The notes under the pieces are model-generated. The model had not been told where the DNA came from, ran no database searches, and was given only the letters and a program-made list of their open reading frames with translations. A DNA stretch of 64,000 nucleotides, taken from contig LUVW01000001.1 of assembly GCA_001661515.1 (NCBI GenBank), positions 1,252,179 through 1,316,178 on the forward strand. The letters run 5' to 3'. Of this stretch, positions 1 to 12,726 are shown piece after piece. This DNA comes from Capniomyces stellatus. Lineage: Eukaryota > Kickxellomycota > Harpellomycetes > Harpellales > Legeriomycetaceae. The number at the start of each line of letters is the position of its first letter. Position 1 is the first letter of the stretch. The translations under genes were made by a program, and so were the position numbers.

Positions 1-24
1 CCCCCCCCCCCCCCTGCTTCTTAG

Positions 25-1601
25 CCATAACTACTGGTTGCGTGACCATTGTAAATGCGATAAATGTGTGCATACGATAACCAGACAGAGAATTTTGGAT
101 CCATTACAGGTACTTTCTTTCTTTTCAACTTTTCTTTTTCTCTTGACCCTGTTTTCGTTTTGGTTTAAAGTACCCTATTTTTTATTTGACTTTTGGGTTA
201 CTCCTTTGCACAAAGTCAAAGTGCTAAACTAAACGATGGAATGAATGGCCAAGTGAAAAATGTAAAAAACAAGTAGAGATAAATATATTTATACACCAAA
301 CTAGCTTAGTGAAAATGTTGCGCCATCCAAAAAATCGATTGCCAATGGAAGCCTGATTCTAGAATGCAAGTTTTGATATTTGTTTTACAGTAATGGGACA
401 CTTTAAGTAAAAGTGCTTGATTTACCAGGTTTAAATTTGAATACTTTTTTTTTTTTTTTAACCTTTTCTTTTCTGCATAATTACATACATCTATGACCAA
501 AAGGGGGTAATGGCGAGCACAAATCAGAGTTTCCTCTTGGCTGGTTGGAAAAAAACGCATATGACTTGCCTGAAACCAAAAACCAATCAATGTAAGCATT
601 GCTCCTAACCTTTAAGCTGTCTGTTCCGCTAATGACGGGTTTGTTGGCAGATTTTGATGTTTTTTTTTAACTTTTAATTTTCGGTTATGGTCATGGTTAT
701 GTTTGTGGCAAATACAAAATAAATAAATGTCTATATGCGTAGATTTCCAAACGATGAGATCCGATTGTGGGGATCAGATTTGACTGGGAAAATACCATCG
801 GTACCTTACGAAAAGGTGATGAATACCGATGAAGGTTTGTATGAATGGATCAACAACATCAGGATATATGGTGTTGGACTTGTTGAGGGAGTTCCACCAA
901 CGAACGAGGCAACCAAAGCTACCATACTTAGAATTGGGCCTCTAAGAGAAACCCATTACGGGGCTTATTGGTCGTTTACGTCAGGATTTGAGCATGGTGA
1001 TTTGGCGTACTCCTCAGTCAACCTTCCTGCACATACAGATACAACGTACTACACCGATCCAGCAGGACTCCAGCTTTTCCATTTATTGGAGTTTGATGGA
1101 GTTGGTGGCGAGCAGGTCTACGTTGACGGGTTTGCAGCGGCCGAGACTCTGAAGAAACAGGATAAAGAGGCCTACAAGATTCTGTCCGAGCTGGGAGCCT
1201 ATGGCCACCAAGCAGGCGACGAAGGCGTGTTTTTACAACCTTCACCTGAACCACACCCACTTTTAAACCACAAGAAAAACGGGGAGCTGTACCAAATCCG
1301 TTACAACAACGAGGACCGATCAGTTATCAACAACCTGCCCTTTGACCAGGTCCCAAAGTACTACTCTGCGCTCAGAAAGTGGATGGAGATTGTGCGCCGA
1401 CCAGAAAGCGAGCTAGTCATGCCCCTTAAACCAGGGATGCTGATTGCTATGGATAACTGGAGAGTCATGCATGCTAGGAAAGAGTTCAAGGGCGCTCGCA
1501 CTTTGGCTGGAGGATACATTGACAATGATTACTGGAAGAGCAAATACAGAATGCTCAAGTTCAGCACTAATGGCCAATGTGCCAAGACTGAAATTCTTTA
1601 A
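25..1601 (+). CDS. TMLHE: Trimethyllysine dioxygenase (carnitine biosynthesis), 5'-partial
   Basis: Fe(II)/2-oxoglutarate dioxygenase that hydroxylates N6-trimethyllysine, the first step of carnitine synthesis. Four exons are inferred: ~25-109, 305-365, 504-591 and 743-1601, all phase-consistent. Exon 1 carries the N-terminal zinc-binding domain signature WLRDHCKCDKC followed by TRQRILD. Exons 2-3 give LILEW joined to GNGEH, as in the family's W-x-DGH element. Exon 4 has the iron ligands HTD (in HTDTTYY) and the distal His in NWRVMHAR, plus the family's RYNNEDR stretch. The tail AGGYIDNDYW is also family-like. The true start lies before the window, because the frame stays open into the poly-C at base 1. 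The second intron (366-503) appears to use a GC donor. The neighbouring GPI18 gene is convergent, 252 bp away. The alternative is gamma-butyrobetaine hydroxylase, a close relative, but the match to TMLH is better. Confidence 0.9.
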
Positions 1602-1853
1602 CTATATATGGTTACAGAGCTTGTCTATCTTGTACCGTTTTTCAGTTTTTTTTTTCTCAGACTTTTTTTTTTCCAGGTTTTTATTATTATAAATATAGTT
1701 CTGATTAAAAACAAAAAGAAAGTGGACAGTTATTGTGTTTATAAACCAATACAAGGCACCAGATATAAATAGAGATAATGAAGCCAAAATTATACAGAAT
1801 AATACAGTGATGGAGGTAATTTATGTTTTTTTTTAGAGCTCAAGGCGTCGAGT

Positions 1854-4393
1854 TTATGCTGGTGGAAAAAAATTACTGAACAAAACAGCACCTACTGCGG
1901 CATAGTTGACGATGTAGAACAGTATTAGGTTTGCAGACCCAACAAACGCCCTTTTTTTCACCAGGGTGTTCAAGCGCGGATAGTAAGTTGGCTTAATGGC
2001 GGTGTTTTTGGATTGGAAGAAAATGTGGGCCATGTACCAGTAGACGGTGGGCATGGACGACATAAACCTCGTGATCACTTGGACGTGCATTGTGGTTGTT
2101 GACACAAACAATAGAAAGCACCACAGGTAAATGTAAGGAAGCAAAACAACACTGGTATAACACCTATCCGCAGGAATCTCATAATTCACAATACTCTCAT
2201 TACCCGCTGGCTTTGTACTTTTAGACAACTCGATGTCTACCTTCTCTTCATACTCCTGATTTCCAATACCCGAATCACTACGACTAACACCATCACTATT
2301 TTCGCCATCCTTGCATTCCATTTTACACACCGCTTCTCTGATTGGTCCAGAACGCATGTCTGTTTCAGGGTTCGATTTTAAAACCCCCAGTGTTACAAAC
2401 CTCAGCATATCATGTTTGGCATACGTGACAATTCCGTTTAAACACAAAAGTATCATTGGCAAGGCAAAGACAAAGTTGGGACTCTGCTTCCATGTGTAGT
2501 ACTTTAAAAACCCAACATTCCTACAACCCCCCCCCCCCAAAAAAAATACAAAAATAAATAAATAAAATCATTAGTAACCAAAACCCCGCCAGTAAAAACA
2601 CATTCAAATACGCCGATCTAAAGCTAATTTTACAACCGGCGTTTGGCCTAGGTGGTATAGTTACCAGTAATGCTCCTGGACATAGTTATATAGCATTGGT
2701 ATTCTGTTGTTGCACCAGGGTGACTCTCCTGGTCTTGGATCCATTCTGGTGCAAAACTGAAAGTAGCCATGTATTTGAAATATCATCAGCCCAGCAACCG
2801 AGATCACTGCTAATATCATCAGCTTAAAAAATCTCTTTACTAGTTCCTATTGGAAAACCAATACCCACAATTCATTTTTTTAAATTTTTTACTTTAGATT
2901 CACTCGCAGTTTTGCTTTATTGCTAAACCAAAAGTTAATCAGCTCAGTTGCAACATTGTACCATCGACTTTTAGACTTTTTTTTTTACGCTAAAAAGGTA
3001 CTAAAGTATTGTGATCACCTCTACCAACCTTTTTACTCTCCATCCAGTCCAGATTTTGAAAGAAAAAGTCCCACACAAAGAACCCGACATAGCTCACGCA
3101 GTTTGACCTGGTAAACGACCCTAGCCCAAGATAAAATGCCGCTATATAGTACTTTCTCTCAATTATCAGCCGCATGCAAATAAAAGTGAATAGTGCAAAT
3201 GTACTTTCTGTATATCTACAATTACAACAAAGCAATTTAACATACAATTGTATTGGCAAATAAACAAAGTGCGTTCTGGCGCGGTATCAAACCAATAATG
3301 CAGTGTAGGCTCTTCTTAATGCCAATAAACTAGACGCTCTTTCTTTTATAAATCTACAAAACATGTTGAGGGCTTACATTGCAGACATGAAAATCCCGGC
3401 TGGTGTAAAACAGTATAGAATCGTAGAAAGATACGCAAAACTTTCGTTTCCAAATAGAACTATCCCCAACCTACACCCAGAAAGTAAAAAAAACGTAGAA
3501 AATGCAAGTGTATCTCTTGTTAGTAAACACCCGCACACTATACACACACAGAATCCGTCTAAACCTCATATTATTCAAAAATAACGCTTGTCTTTACCTG
3601 TAAAATGCTATGGCTGAGCCTATAAATGACAAGTTTGCAACAAAGATTCCGGAAATAATGTGTACCAACTGAGGGCCCAGATAATTTTCAAAGGTGCTAA
3701 AAACTGTATTTATAAGCACACAAATCACCAACAGTGATGGTTAGTATATTTTCTTTTATACAAATACATATCTCTTGAAAATGTCTTGCTCTAGATTCGA
3801 CAACAGCCAACTGTATACTCTTCCATCCCTCTTCCTCTACTCTACCAAGAAATGAAGCTGGTAGGCTAGCCAAGATATATACATATATATAGCTTATTAT
3901 GCTTTAAAGATTCTCAGAACTTGCCTGTTAAACCAAGAAAGTTTGACAGCAACGGAAACATTGGGAAAAACGCATTTTCCTGCTCGTACACGTACCCATT
4001 CTGAGATATGTGTATGAAGTAGAACGAGTCCCAGCGTGTGAAAACTTTCGCGATGCTTTTAATAATTCTGAACATCACTTCTGTGTTTTCGGGTTGTTGG
4101 AACAATGTATCAAAAGATGAATCGTAATCTTCAACAAACCAATTAGATAGTAGTGCTATACCAAATATCAGAATTCGTGATATTATGGCATACTGGATTA
4201 CTTTTTTTATCCGAAGTCCAGTCCACCACCCCAGCCCTTTCTTTCTTGCCGCTTCTACTGTTGTTCTATTCAGCATTTGCTTTTTCGAGTCGATTTTAAG
4301 TGTTTTTTCGCTTTTTAAATAAGCGCCTGTTTCGCAACCAGTCTTTTCTTTTGGTTCCGATAAACAATCTTTTATCCCACTAGACTGATTCAT
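1854..4393 (-). CDS. GPI18: GPI mannosyltransferase 2 (PIG-V/Gpi18), multi-pass ER membrane protein
   Basis: Adds the second mannose to the GPI anchor precursor in the ER. Six exons on the minus strand: 3925-4393, 3598-3703, 3378-3470, 3037-3215, 2665-2839 and 1854-2520. Together they give 562 residues with all phases matching. Family motifs are present in order: RWDSFYFIHISQNGY and EQENAFFPMFPLL in exon 1; FTPAGIFMSA joined to IYTEST across exons 3-4; SFTRSN in exon 4; GYFQFC, then SPWCN and YVQEHYW in exon 5; and VQVITRFMSSMPTVYWYMAH at the C-terminus. Many hydrophobic segments fit a multi-pass protein. The long hydrophilic stretch in exon 6 (about residues 380-450) looks like a lineage-specific loop. 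The first intron's best donor is GC (AG|GCAAGT). A weaker GT donor six bases upstream would also keep frame and delete two residues. Confidence 0.9.
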
Positions 4394-5285
4394 CCTATGA
4401 AATAAATGCTTTTCGCAACTACTTTTTGTTGTTTGTGTTTATTATAACACCCGTTGTTGCTAATGTTGCTGCTGTTGCTGTTTATACACAATTTAAATTA
4501 ATGACACTTCTTTGACTAAGCTTTATTTTCACAGAATTTAAAGTCACATCAGGTGTATTTTATCTTTTTATATAACCCGCGTAAAGTAAAGTTCTGTATT
4601 TCGATACCCAAGGATTGTTTTGATTAATTGAAGTGACTGAAAATCGACCCTAAAATCTATTTTTTTTTCGCTCTCCGCTTTCCCTTTTGTTTTGTATCCT
4701 GTTTAGAGTTATGTAAAGACAATTTTTGTATGTGTTAGCAACTAGTCAACCAGATTCCCTATACGCACAGTGGGCCCCTTTGTAATAATCCCCTTTCCCG
4801 TCTTGTTTAAGAGTGGTCTTTACTAAAGAATAAAAGATGTTCTTGTTGAATTCTTTTTTGGCCATAATGCTCATTAATTGGAAGGGGGAGCGAAAACCCA
4901 TCATCAAAATGATTTGGTAATTGACTACTAGATTGCTTGTTTTTTTTTGTTTTGTTTCGTATTTTTTTGGTATTTGGGTAATTAAAGTGATAAAAAAAAA
5001 CTAGGACAACTATCACAGACCCCAATTGGGTAAAATGAATTATGATGACATTACTCGCTTATGTGTTAAAATCATTTCTTTAAAACAATTTGTTTATTAA
5101 GCCAATCTTTAAGGCAGAAACTATAAATGTGACTAAGCCAAGCTAAAAGGTATGCTTAGGTAAACTGAAGGTGCAAAAGCTACACAACTCAAAGTAAAAA
5201 CAACCATGTTGTTGAAAATTCAACCAAAATGGATCGGGGTTGGAAGCCTTCCGTGGCAATCGCTGGCAAGTGGTGCACAAACTGC
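4394..5285. other. Intergenic, 5' flank of GPI18 and 3' flank of the acyl-CoA dehydrogenase
   Basis: AT-rich with several T and A runs. No open frame with recognisable homology, splice-linked exon or RNA gene was seen. It should hold the GPI18 promoter and the dehydrogenase terminator, but I see no convincing specific element. Confidence 0.5.
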
Positions 5286-7279
5286 TCAGAGTTTGGACTT
5301 GGCAGCCAATTTTGCATTGATTCTCTTAACTTCAGCGCGTCCAAGCTGGAACATGTGAACCTCGTCAGGACCTTTTTTTTTTAATAAAAACAAAAGTTGA
5401 AATATCAAATACATGTTCAGTACAAGTGGAGAAAGAAAAAAAAGGAACAAATGATTAGTAAATGTTTGGGCTCAATAATCCCTAGTGTTACAAGAATTAA
5501 GCGCATAGTGGTAAAATACACAATAACTTAGTAACAATTACCGTCAGCGATTCTGAGAGTTCTCGTCTTTGCATAGAATTCTGCAAGGGGTGTGTCTGGA
5601 CCAACGCCCATAGCACCGTGCGCCTGGATAGCTCTGTCAATAACCTTCAAGACAACACTTGGGACAAATATTTTGGCCATAGATATCTGTTTTTTTGCGT
5701 TTGCAGCTCCGTAGATATCAACATGGTGCGCAGCATCTAAAACAAGGTGTCTGGAGGCATCTATTTCAATACGAGACTTGGCAACCCACTCAAGGATCAC
5801 GCCCTTTTCAATCAGAGCTGAGCCTTGTACTTGGCGGCTAGAAGCACGGCTTACCAAGTATTCTAGCGCTCTTTCAGCAGTACCCAAAGCCCGCATTGTA
5901 TGGTGGAGACGACCTACATTTATATTCAATTGCATATCAGTCAGTATTGCCAAATGCCTCATATTCTGTTGTAACCCGTGAGTATATTAATTTATTGGTC
6001 GGCTACTTGGTAAACAGATAAATTTAATGCTTAGATTTAAATACCTGGTCCCAGTCTTCCTTGTACAATCTCAAACCCACGTCCCTCGCCAAGAACCATG
6101 TTTTCTGCTGGAATAAAAACGTTGTCAAACACAACCTCGCAATGGCCACTTGGCGCTCCGTCGTAACCAAACACGCTGAGCGGTCTAACCACTGTGACTC
6201 CTGGGCTATCGGCTGGAATAATAACCACACTGTGTTGATGGTGAATCTGTTTAAGTCCGCTTTCTGAGAAGTTGTTTGCCAACGAGGCATCTTGGGAGCC
6301 TGAACGAACCATTGCTAGGAAAAGCTTGAGGTTTGGATGACCTGCGTTACTAATCCACCACTTTCTGCCATTGACTATGTAGCCACCTTTGGTATGCTTT
6401 AAACTGCAGCTGATGTTTGTAGCGTTTGACGATGCTACTCCTGGCTCAGTCATTGCAAACGCACTTCTAATCTCCCCATTCATGAGTGGAACTAACCATT
6501 TGGCCTTCTGCTCCTCATTTCCGTATTTAGCCAACACTTCCATGTTCCCGGTGTCAGGCGCATTACAGTTTGTGGCCTAATAAATACAGCACCATGTTCA
6601 ACCAAAAAAAAAAAAAAAAAAATCGTAAACATGTGCACACAGCCACAGCAATCTGTACTTTGTTACTACAAAGACCGCATGTTTATTTTGATTTTCTTTC
6701 TGTCTGGTACTTACAATTGATGAAAGAACTATTGAACGCCCCATAATCTCACACAAATGGGCATATTCATAGTTTGTCAGCCCTGGGCTCTCTTTATACT
6801 CTTTTGGGAGGAACAGGTTCCAAAGTCCCAAATTCTTTGCCTTGTCTTGGAGCTCCTTGATTACAGACGGTACTGTCTATTGTTTGTGTAATACATGTGT
6901 CAGCTCAGCTTAGTAAATACTACACAGCTGCCTTTAGCATAGAGAAAACACTTTTTGGTTAACATATAAATAATTTATTTATTGGTTGATTGTTGGGGTT
7001 TGTCGGCTTACTGTCCATCTTTCACTGCCAGTTCCAAGTTCTTGCTTATATCTTTTTTCATTGGGAATACACTCCTCCTAAGGGAATTAAGGTCAGTAAA
7101 CCTGTGTTAGTAATCGATACACACACATACCACGGCACTGTGGTATCGGGAGGAAGGGGGGGGGAGGCAGCTATACATATTTTTATGCTTACCTCTACAA
7201 ATTTGGATAAAACTTCAATAAGTTTTGCGGATCTTGGAGAAAGCTCTGGCAACATTTTTATAGCGATAGTGTTTGACAA
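5286..7279 (-). CDS. Acyl-CoA dehydrogenase (ACAD10/11-type) with C-terminal SKL
   Basis: FAD-dependent acyl-CoA dehydrogenase, 434 residues in six minus-strand exons: 7193-7279, 7012-7077, 6715-6876, 6045-6576, 5542-5913 and 5286-5371. All phases agree. Diagnostic stretches are [24 protein letters not shown], the FAD/substrate motif [42 protein letters not shown], and the C-terminal [16 protein letters not shown]. These match the ACAD domain of ACAD10/ACAD11; no aminoglycoside-phosphotransferase-like domain is fused. The last three residues before TGA are Ser-Lys-Leu, a canonical PTS1, which points to the peroxisomal matrix. The last exon is only 86 bp, and its acceptor lies behind a run of A rather than a pyrimidine tract, so an automatic annotation could miss it and lose the signal. 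Substrate chain length cannot be told from sequence. Confidence 0.9.
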
Positions 7280-7910
7280 GTTGCTTGGGTAGTTATAATA
7301 ATATTGATTGAATCAAAGAGTCAGTAAATAGTCCTACACGAATAATTACATAAAAGAAAATGCGCAAACCAAACAATTCGGTGGCCTTTTTATACTTGAA
7401 AATAAATCAAGTTTACAAGTTAACTTAAAACAATGCAACAAAACCTAAAGTGCAAAGCCAACTTGGAAATGTATATGGAAGTTTCGAGTGTATTTGAAAC
7501 CGAGTCTAAATGCACCCCCTTGATTTTAGCACAATAAATAAAACAAAATTAAATGTCGTATGTCCGCCTACTTTAACCATTTTTTCGAGTCAATATTTTG
7601 CACAAATCAGGGACTTTAAATAATGTCCAATGTGTCAAACATAAAAAAAAGGGCCCGGGGACGGTTGATTTGAGCATGATATTATTGAATCAAGTATGAA
7701 GATAAAAGAAAGGCTTGGAATGAGTGGTTTTTCAGGGAAAACTAGTGAAAAAAAAACAGAATGGATCTATAGTAGAAAAAAAAGCATAATATACAAACAA
7801 GACTTGTATATATAAACAAGTTAAGTGTTAAGACGGCTTAGATCATTAAAACATGAGAGATGTGGGAGGGTGAGTTGGTTGGAGTATATATGAGTTGGTT
7901 TGGGAGCCTA
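7280..7910. other. Intergenic, dehydrogenase promoter side and 3' flank of the Zn2Cys6 gene
   Basis: AT-rich and without a supported gene. It is bounded by the start of the acyl-CoA dehydrogenase and the stop codon of the downstream Zn2Cys6 gene, both on the minus strand. No operator-like palindrome stood out. Confidence 0.45.
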
Positions 7911-10531
7911 TTAATCAAATTTAATCTTTTTGTCCAGCTCTAAAAGTATAGATTCGAGCATGGAAGCATGGTCATTAAACAGATCAGGGCTGTTTTTGAG
8001 GTGGTTGATAAGTTTCAAGTAGTCTCGGTCGTCCCAGTACTTTCTGCAAACAACTATAAGCTCAGTAAACGAGTCGATCTGAGATTCGGCTTCTGACGCT
8101 CTTTTGCGCATTTCGATAGACAATTCGGTTTTGGCAGCATGGCCGGCATTGCTGCTATTGTGGCTAGGCGTATGGCTGTTCTGCATGCTGAATATCTTAT
8201 CACTATTTGGTACGGATATTTCGTCGCTGTTGTTTGAATTTGCCATGTGGTAAAACGCAATACAAACTTTGGTTGCTAGATAAAACAAATATGATACATG
8301 CGGGGCACAAAACTCCCACTCAAGATCATGCATTCCCTGGTTATTGTTGCTGCTGCTGCCGTCTACGTATCCACCAGCGTCACTTAGTTGTTGTAGTCTA
8401 TTGCAGGCACTACTCCGGATTGATTCAGCAGCAAAGGCGATTTTCTTCCATGCTGTGTTCGCTGTGCTTCTCAACCAGAACACCGGAGTACATGCTATCG
8501 ACAGGGCCTGGATATGCGGCTTCAGTCGTTCAAAGGCGTACAGACCCAGAAGTTGATGGTGGATGATTGCGCCACTCAGCTGCAAATCGCGGTGGTAGCC
8601 GGCCATTGTCAAAATAGAATACTCAGAGTCATCTATGTGGTTTTCAAGCTGATCGCTCCATTGCCTAATTTCTGCATCAATAACCAGATAGTTGCGTAGA
8701 AACTCGCTTAACGCGTTGATCCACCCAGAGTCTGAAAGCAGTTCAGCATCGGTCCGCTTCATCACTTTTGAGTTGAATATCCGATATGCTGCCTGTTTCT
8801 GGTACATTATATGCCCTGTAATCAGCGTAAACGGCGCCACAGTACAAAACCAATCAACAACCTCCGAGTCCTCGTATCTCCCAAACTCTCTGTCTAGCTT
8901 TTTTGATAATTTAGCCATGCTTTCCAAATCACTATTCTCATCTTTGGCGGTCTCAACACCCCTTCCAGCAGTTCCGTTTCTACTCTCGCCACCTTTGCTC
9001 TTTGGGGCTTCTGACAGACTCAACGAAGACGAGGTTGTCATTTTTCGTGGAAGGCTTACTCTAAACGACGCCTCGTCAATCATCGGCCTGACATTAGGTC
9101 GACTTGATATCATTGTGAAGAACCTATCGCAGTACAGCAAAAGCCACCAAAGTCGTCTACAGTTCTCAGCTATAATAAGTGACCGCTCACGCCTCTCCCT
9201 TGCTCTAGAATCGAGCATATTCAACCCAATCTTATAAGCAATCCTATGCATTTTATTATCAGGAATATTGTCAGTATTTTTTTTTCTTCATTCCATTAGA
9301 AGCAAAGAATCACCTGCCTTTTCGCGTAAAGTTGTTGCAATATTCAACAATAACCATCCATACGCAACATATGATAATAGTATATATAAAAAGTAAAAAC
9401 TGTTTGCTCTTACTTTATAGCCGCGTTTCGCCTTTCAATCGACTTTGATGTTTTCCCAGCCCCAAACTCAAATATTGACAGCATCAACAACGTTTGTATT
9501 AGACTGGTGGTTGGGTCGTGTTGCATCGCAATTTCAGCAAGCGATGTAGAAATGGCAGCCAGGTCCATACCAGCTGAGCAGAGATTCTCAGACAATACCA
9601 CCGACGGCTGCTTGGAGTACCTCCTTGATAACGCCCTCATGGCCAAAACCATGTAGTTCGGCACAGTCCCATCATCAAAAGCCTCTCTGAACGATGGCCA
9701 GTGAACTATTGGAAACTGTGAATTGAAGTGGTGAAAGAATGACATAATTCCTGGGTCTGTGTAGGCTTTAGACGACATTGCTGGTGGGATTACTGGAACT
9801 AGCAGGCTCTCCGTACTAAATCTGTTGGTATAGTGCTTTGCTATAGCTTTTACTCCGTGGTTGTTCGATCCAATGCGTGTGTTGTCTGCGTAGCCATACT
9901 CCGTGTTGTATCTGGCGCCTGTATCGCCACTCCTGCCACCTATATGCCTAAAGTCACTCGCATTTTTAAAGTTGCTGTTGTTTTTGTCACCTGCTGACTC
10001 CAAATCCAAACTTATCCCAGTGACATCACCATGCGCGTGCCTACTCCTTTTTGCCTGTCGCTGGTCTACATCACTCAAATAAGAGTACTCATTTTGAGCA
10101 TTCATCTCGCGTGGGATGTCGGATTTCCCATACACTTCCACCATATGGCTATGGTTTTTTTCGATATGCTTGGCTCTTTGAGGGTACTTAAACTCAGTTC
10201 CCGGATTCTCGTATATTGGGTTCATCATGTTATCTTTGCCGCCAGCATCAACTGATATCACTTCGACTTTGGTGTACTCTTCATTATTTCGGGGCAAAAG
10301 CTTAGGGAGCGTGTCGTGTTGCCTCTCTGTATCCTTTCCTGATCTAGAGGGCCGGCCGCGACGACGGGATAGTACATATAAACATGGTGATTTGTTTTTT
10401 GAACAAACACCACAAGCAGGAATTGTGCCATCACACTTTATTTTTTTCTTTCTACAATTCGTACACGCCATTAGCCTTGGTAGTTTCTCGCCATTATTCC
10501 CCCCATTACTATCTTTTACTTTTTCAACCAT
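7911..10531 (-). CDS. Zn2Cys6 transcription factor with AT-hook-like motif and fungal regulatory domain
   Basis: DNA-binding regulator of about 830 residues in two minus-strand exons, 9414-10531 and 7911-9285. The binuclear zinc cluster uses Cys 23, 26, 33, 40, 43 and 50 (spacing C-x2-C-x6-C-x6-C-x2-C-x6-C) with the basic run RKKKIK. Directly after the last cysteine comes RRRGRPSR, an AT-hook-like core. The middle contains the fungal-specific factor region: FHHFNSQFPIVHWPSFREAF before the intron, and YKIGLNMLDSR then RRLWWLLLYCDRFF after it. The donor (AAA|GTAAGA at 9414) is clear. The acceptor is chosen as the AAG ending at 9286 and is less certain, so a few residues at the junction may differ. 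The target genes are unknown. It lies 0.6 kb beyond the acyl-CoA dehydrogenase on the same strand, which does not by itself show regulation. Confidence 0.88.
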
Positions 10532-12694
10532 CTGCTCGTTTAAATATTCCTACTGGCTAATTATTTTTTTTGTCAAACAATTAATATAGTCGTTGTTTCA
10601 AATTAACGCTGTTAGTACCAAACTAGTTTTTAGTCCATTCTGATCTTGTGCCTATTCTCATTTGTTTGAATATGTTGATAAACAGGGTAGTTGGCACTGA
10701 GTGACTTACCTGGTATAAACAACGCGATTTATCCTATATCCTGGGGGTATTTTTCAATTCAATCGATTGCCAGTATGTTCCTGCCTGGGCAAATATATTA
10801 ATTGTGATGAATAAAAAAAAGAGCTGGTGTTTTTCTTCTTTTTTGTGTATTTAGCCTAGCACTGCTTCAATTAACCATTGGCGGTATAGAAATCTGGAGT
10901 GTAATTCGTAGTACTATGTGTTTTTTAAATACTTTCAAATCGAGTCCGTTCCTTTGCCGTTAAAGTATAAAGGTATGTTTTAATTGTATCTAAACCCTTT
11001 ACTTGGAAAATAAAAGCAAAAAAATAAAAAAAAACGCGAACAGACTGTATCCTTTAATGTAAAGCAAAGTGTTGATGGTGAGGTTTAGTGTATCATTGAT
11101 GCATAAAAGTCATATTTAAGTTCCTCTGCACGTATTTTTTTATTAATAAGAAAACCAGTAACTATCGTATATTTACTGTTTTTTTTTTTTTGAAGAGTTC
11201 GTTGGATTAATACTATTTTTTTATTTTTTTTGTGTACGATAGATATTTTAGTTTTAAAAAGGCACGTTATAGTTTCATTAATCAAGGAAAAATTGATTTT
11301 TTTTTCTCAAGTTGAAACTGTTTATTGTTGTAATACGATTAATTTGGCGTGTTTATTAATCAATAGATTAGGTAAAACTTTAAAACAAAGATATAGATAA
11401 TTTGCCTACCATCACCAAGTTTTCTATAGTTTCACTATTATCTAATTAGCCATAGGAAAGCATTGACTTTTACAGCCATTGGCCTGTTTTTTGGACCTGG
11501 ACATTGCAGTCTTTTTATTCATCTATCAATGCGAACGAAGCCTTTTCATCGATATCTGAATCAAGTTTCATTCACTAAAAAAAAAGCAAATGTAGAATTG
11601 CATTTTAGTAACAGCAATAAAAAATCAATAGATTAAAGAAAAGGAGCAAATCTAAAATAGTAATTCAGCTATATTTTCTTTAACTCCTGTATTGGTAAAG
11701 CCAAACTTTGAAGTAAAAGTCAATCAATCATAAAACACAAACATCAAGAATTCAAGTTCAAATCCAACTAGATGTTTTTGATTTAATCCAACCCATTAGT
11801 GGTTGTAGTATTAGACATGACAAAAATGAAAAAAAAGTACAATTTTGACCTAGCTTAAATAAAGGCGAAATGGCCAAAAAAAAAAAAAAAGTAAACAACA
11901 TATGTAAAAATTAATCGATAAGAAAACCGAGACTATTTATCTTGGGTTCTAGCTTTATTCAAACAGAAGTTCCGACTTGACCCGCTTGTGTGGGCTAAAT
12001 TTTTTGGATGCTTGGTTGGTCTCTATAAATCTATTCAGGACTTTTACCAAGGATCACACCAAGCTGTTTAATACCCAGGCACCACCAGGAAGGCCAGCAT
12101 TACAGGCGTCTAAACCTGACCAATTTCCAACACCTGGTTTACATAAACCCAGTTGGACGACGCATACTGTATATTTTGTGTTGACGCATAAGCACATTTC
12201 ATCGCTCTTTGATTGTGGGTTAATTAGAGTTACAATAAAACATGCTGCTTGAATTGAGCCACATACCAGGCAGATGTTCTTTTGCACAACTTGAACACTT
12301 GAACACTTGAATATCTTATGGTTATTTGGACGGATTACAGGACAGCTGGATTGAACCGAGTGCAAAAAAACGTTGATTTAAAAAGCAAGGTAGCAAGATC
12401 AAACGCCAGTGATTTGAAAGTCAGTTTGGTTTTAAAGGATGAATTATAATGTTTTATGTACCAATAGAAATCGTACCACGTGAATATGAATAGACGAATT
12501 AAATGAATGGTAAATGGCTATTGATAAATAAAAAAAGAGAGTGATTTTTGTAAATGTAAACTAACCAAAATATATTGGGAAATATAGAAAATTGTAAAAT
12601 GACGCAAGCAAAACCAGAATAAAACAGAGGAGTTCCTAACAATTAGTAGAAAACCGAAAATTTGACTGTAAATAGAAAACAATAAACAATAAGC

Positions 12695-12726
<32 letters not shown>

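Noticed and set aside
10031..10589. Overlapping plus-strand frames of 74 and 120 codons
   Set aside because: Antisense to the Zn2Cys6 exon. No homology.
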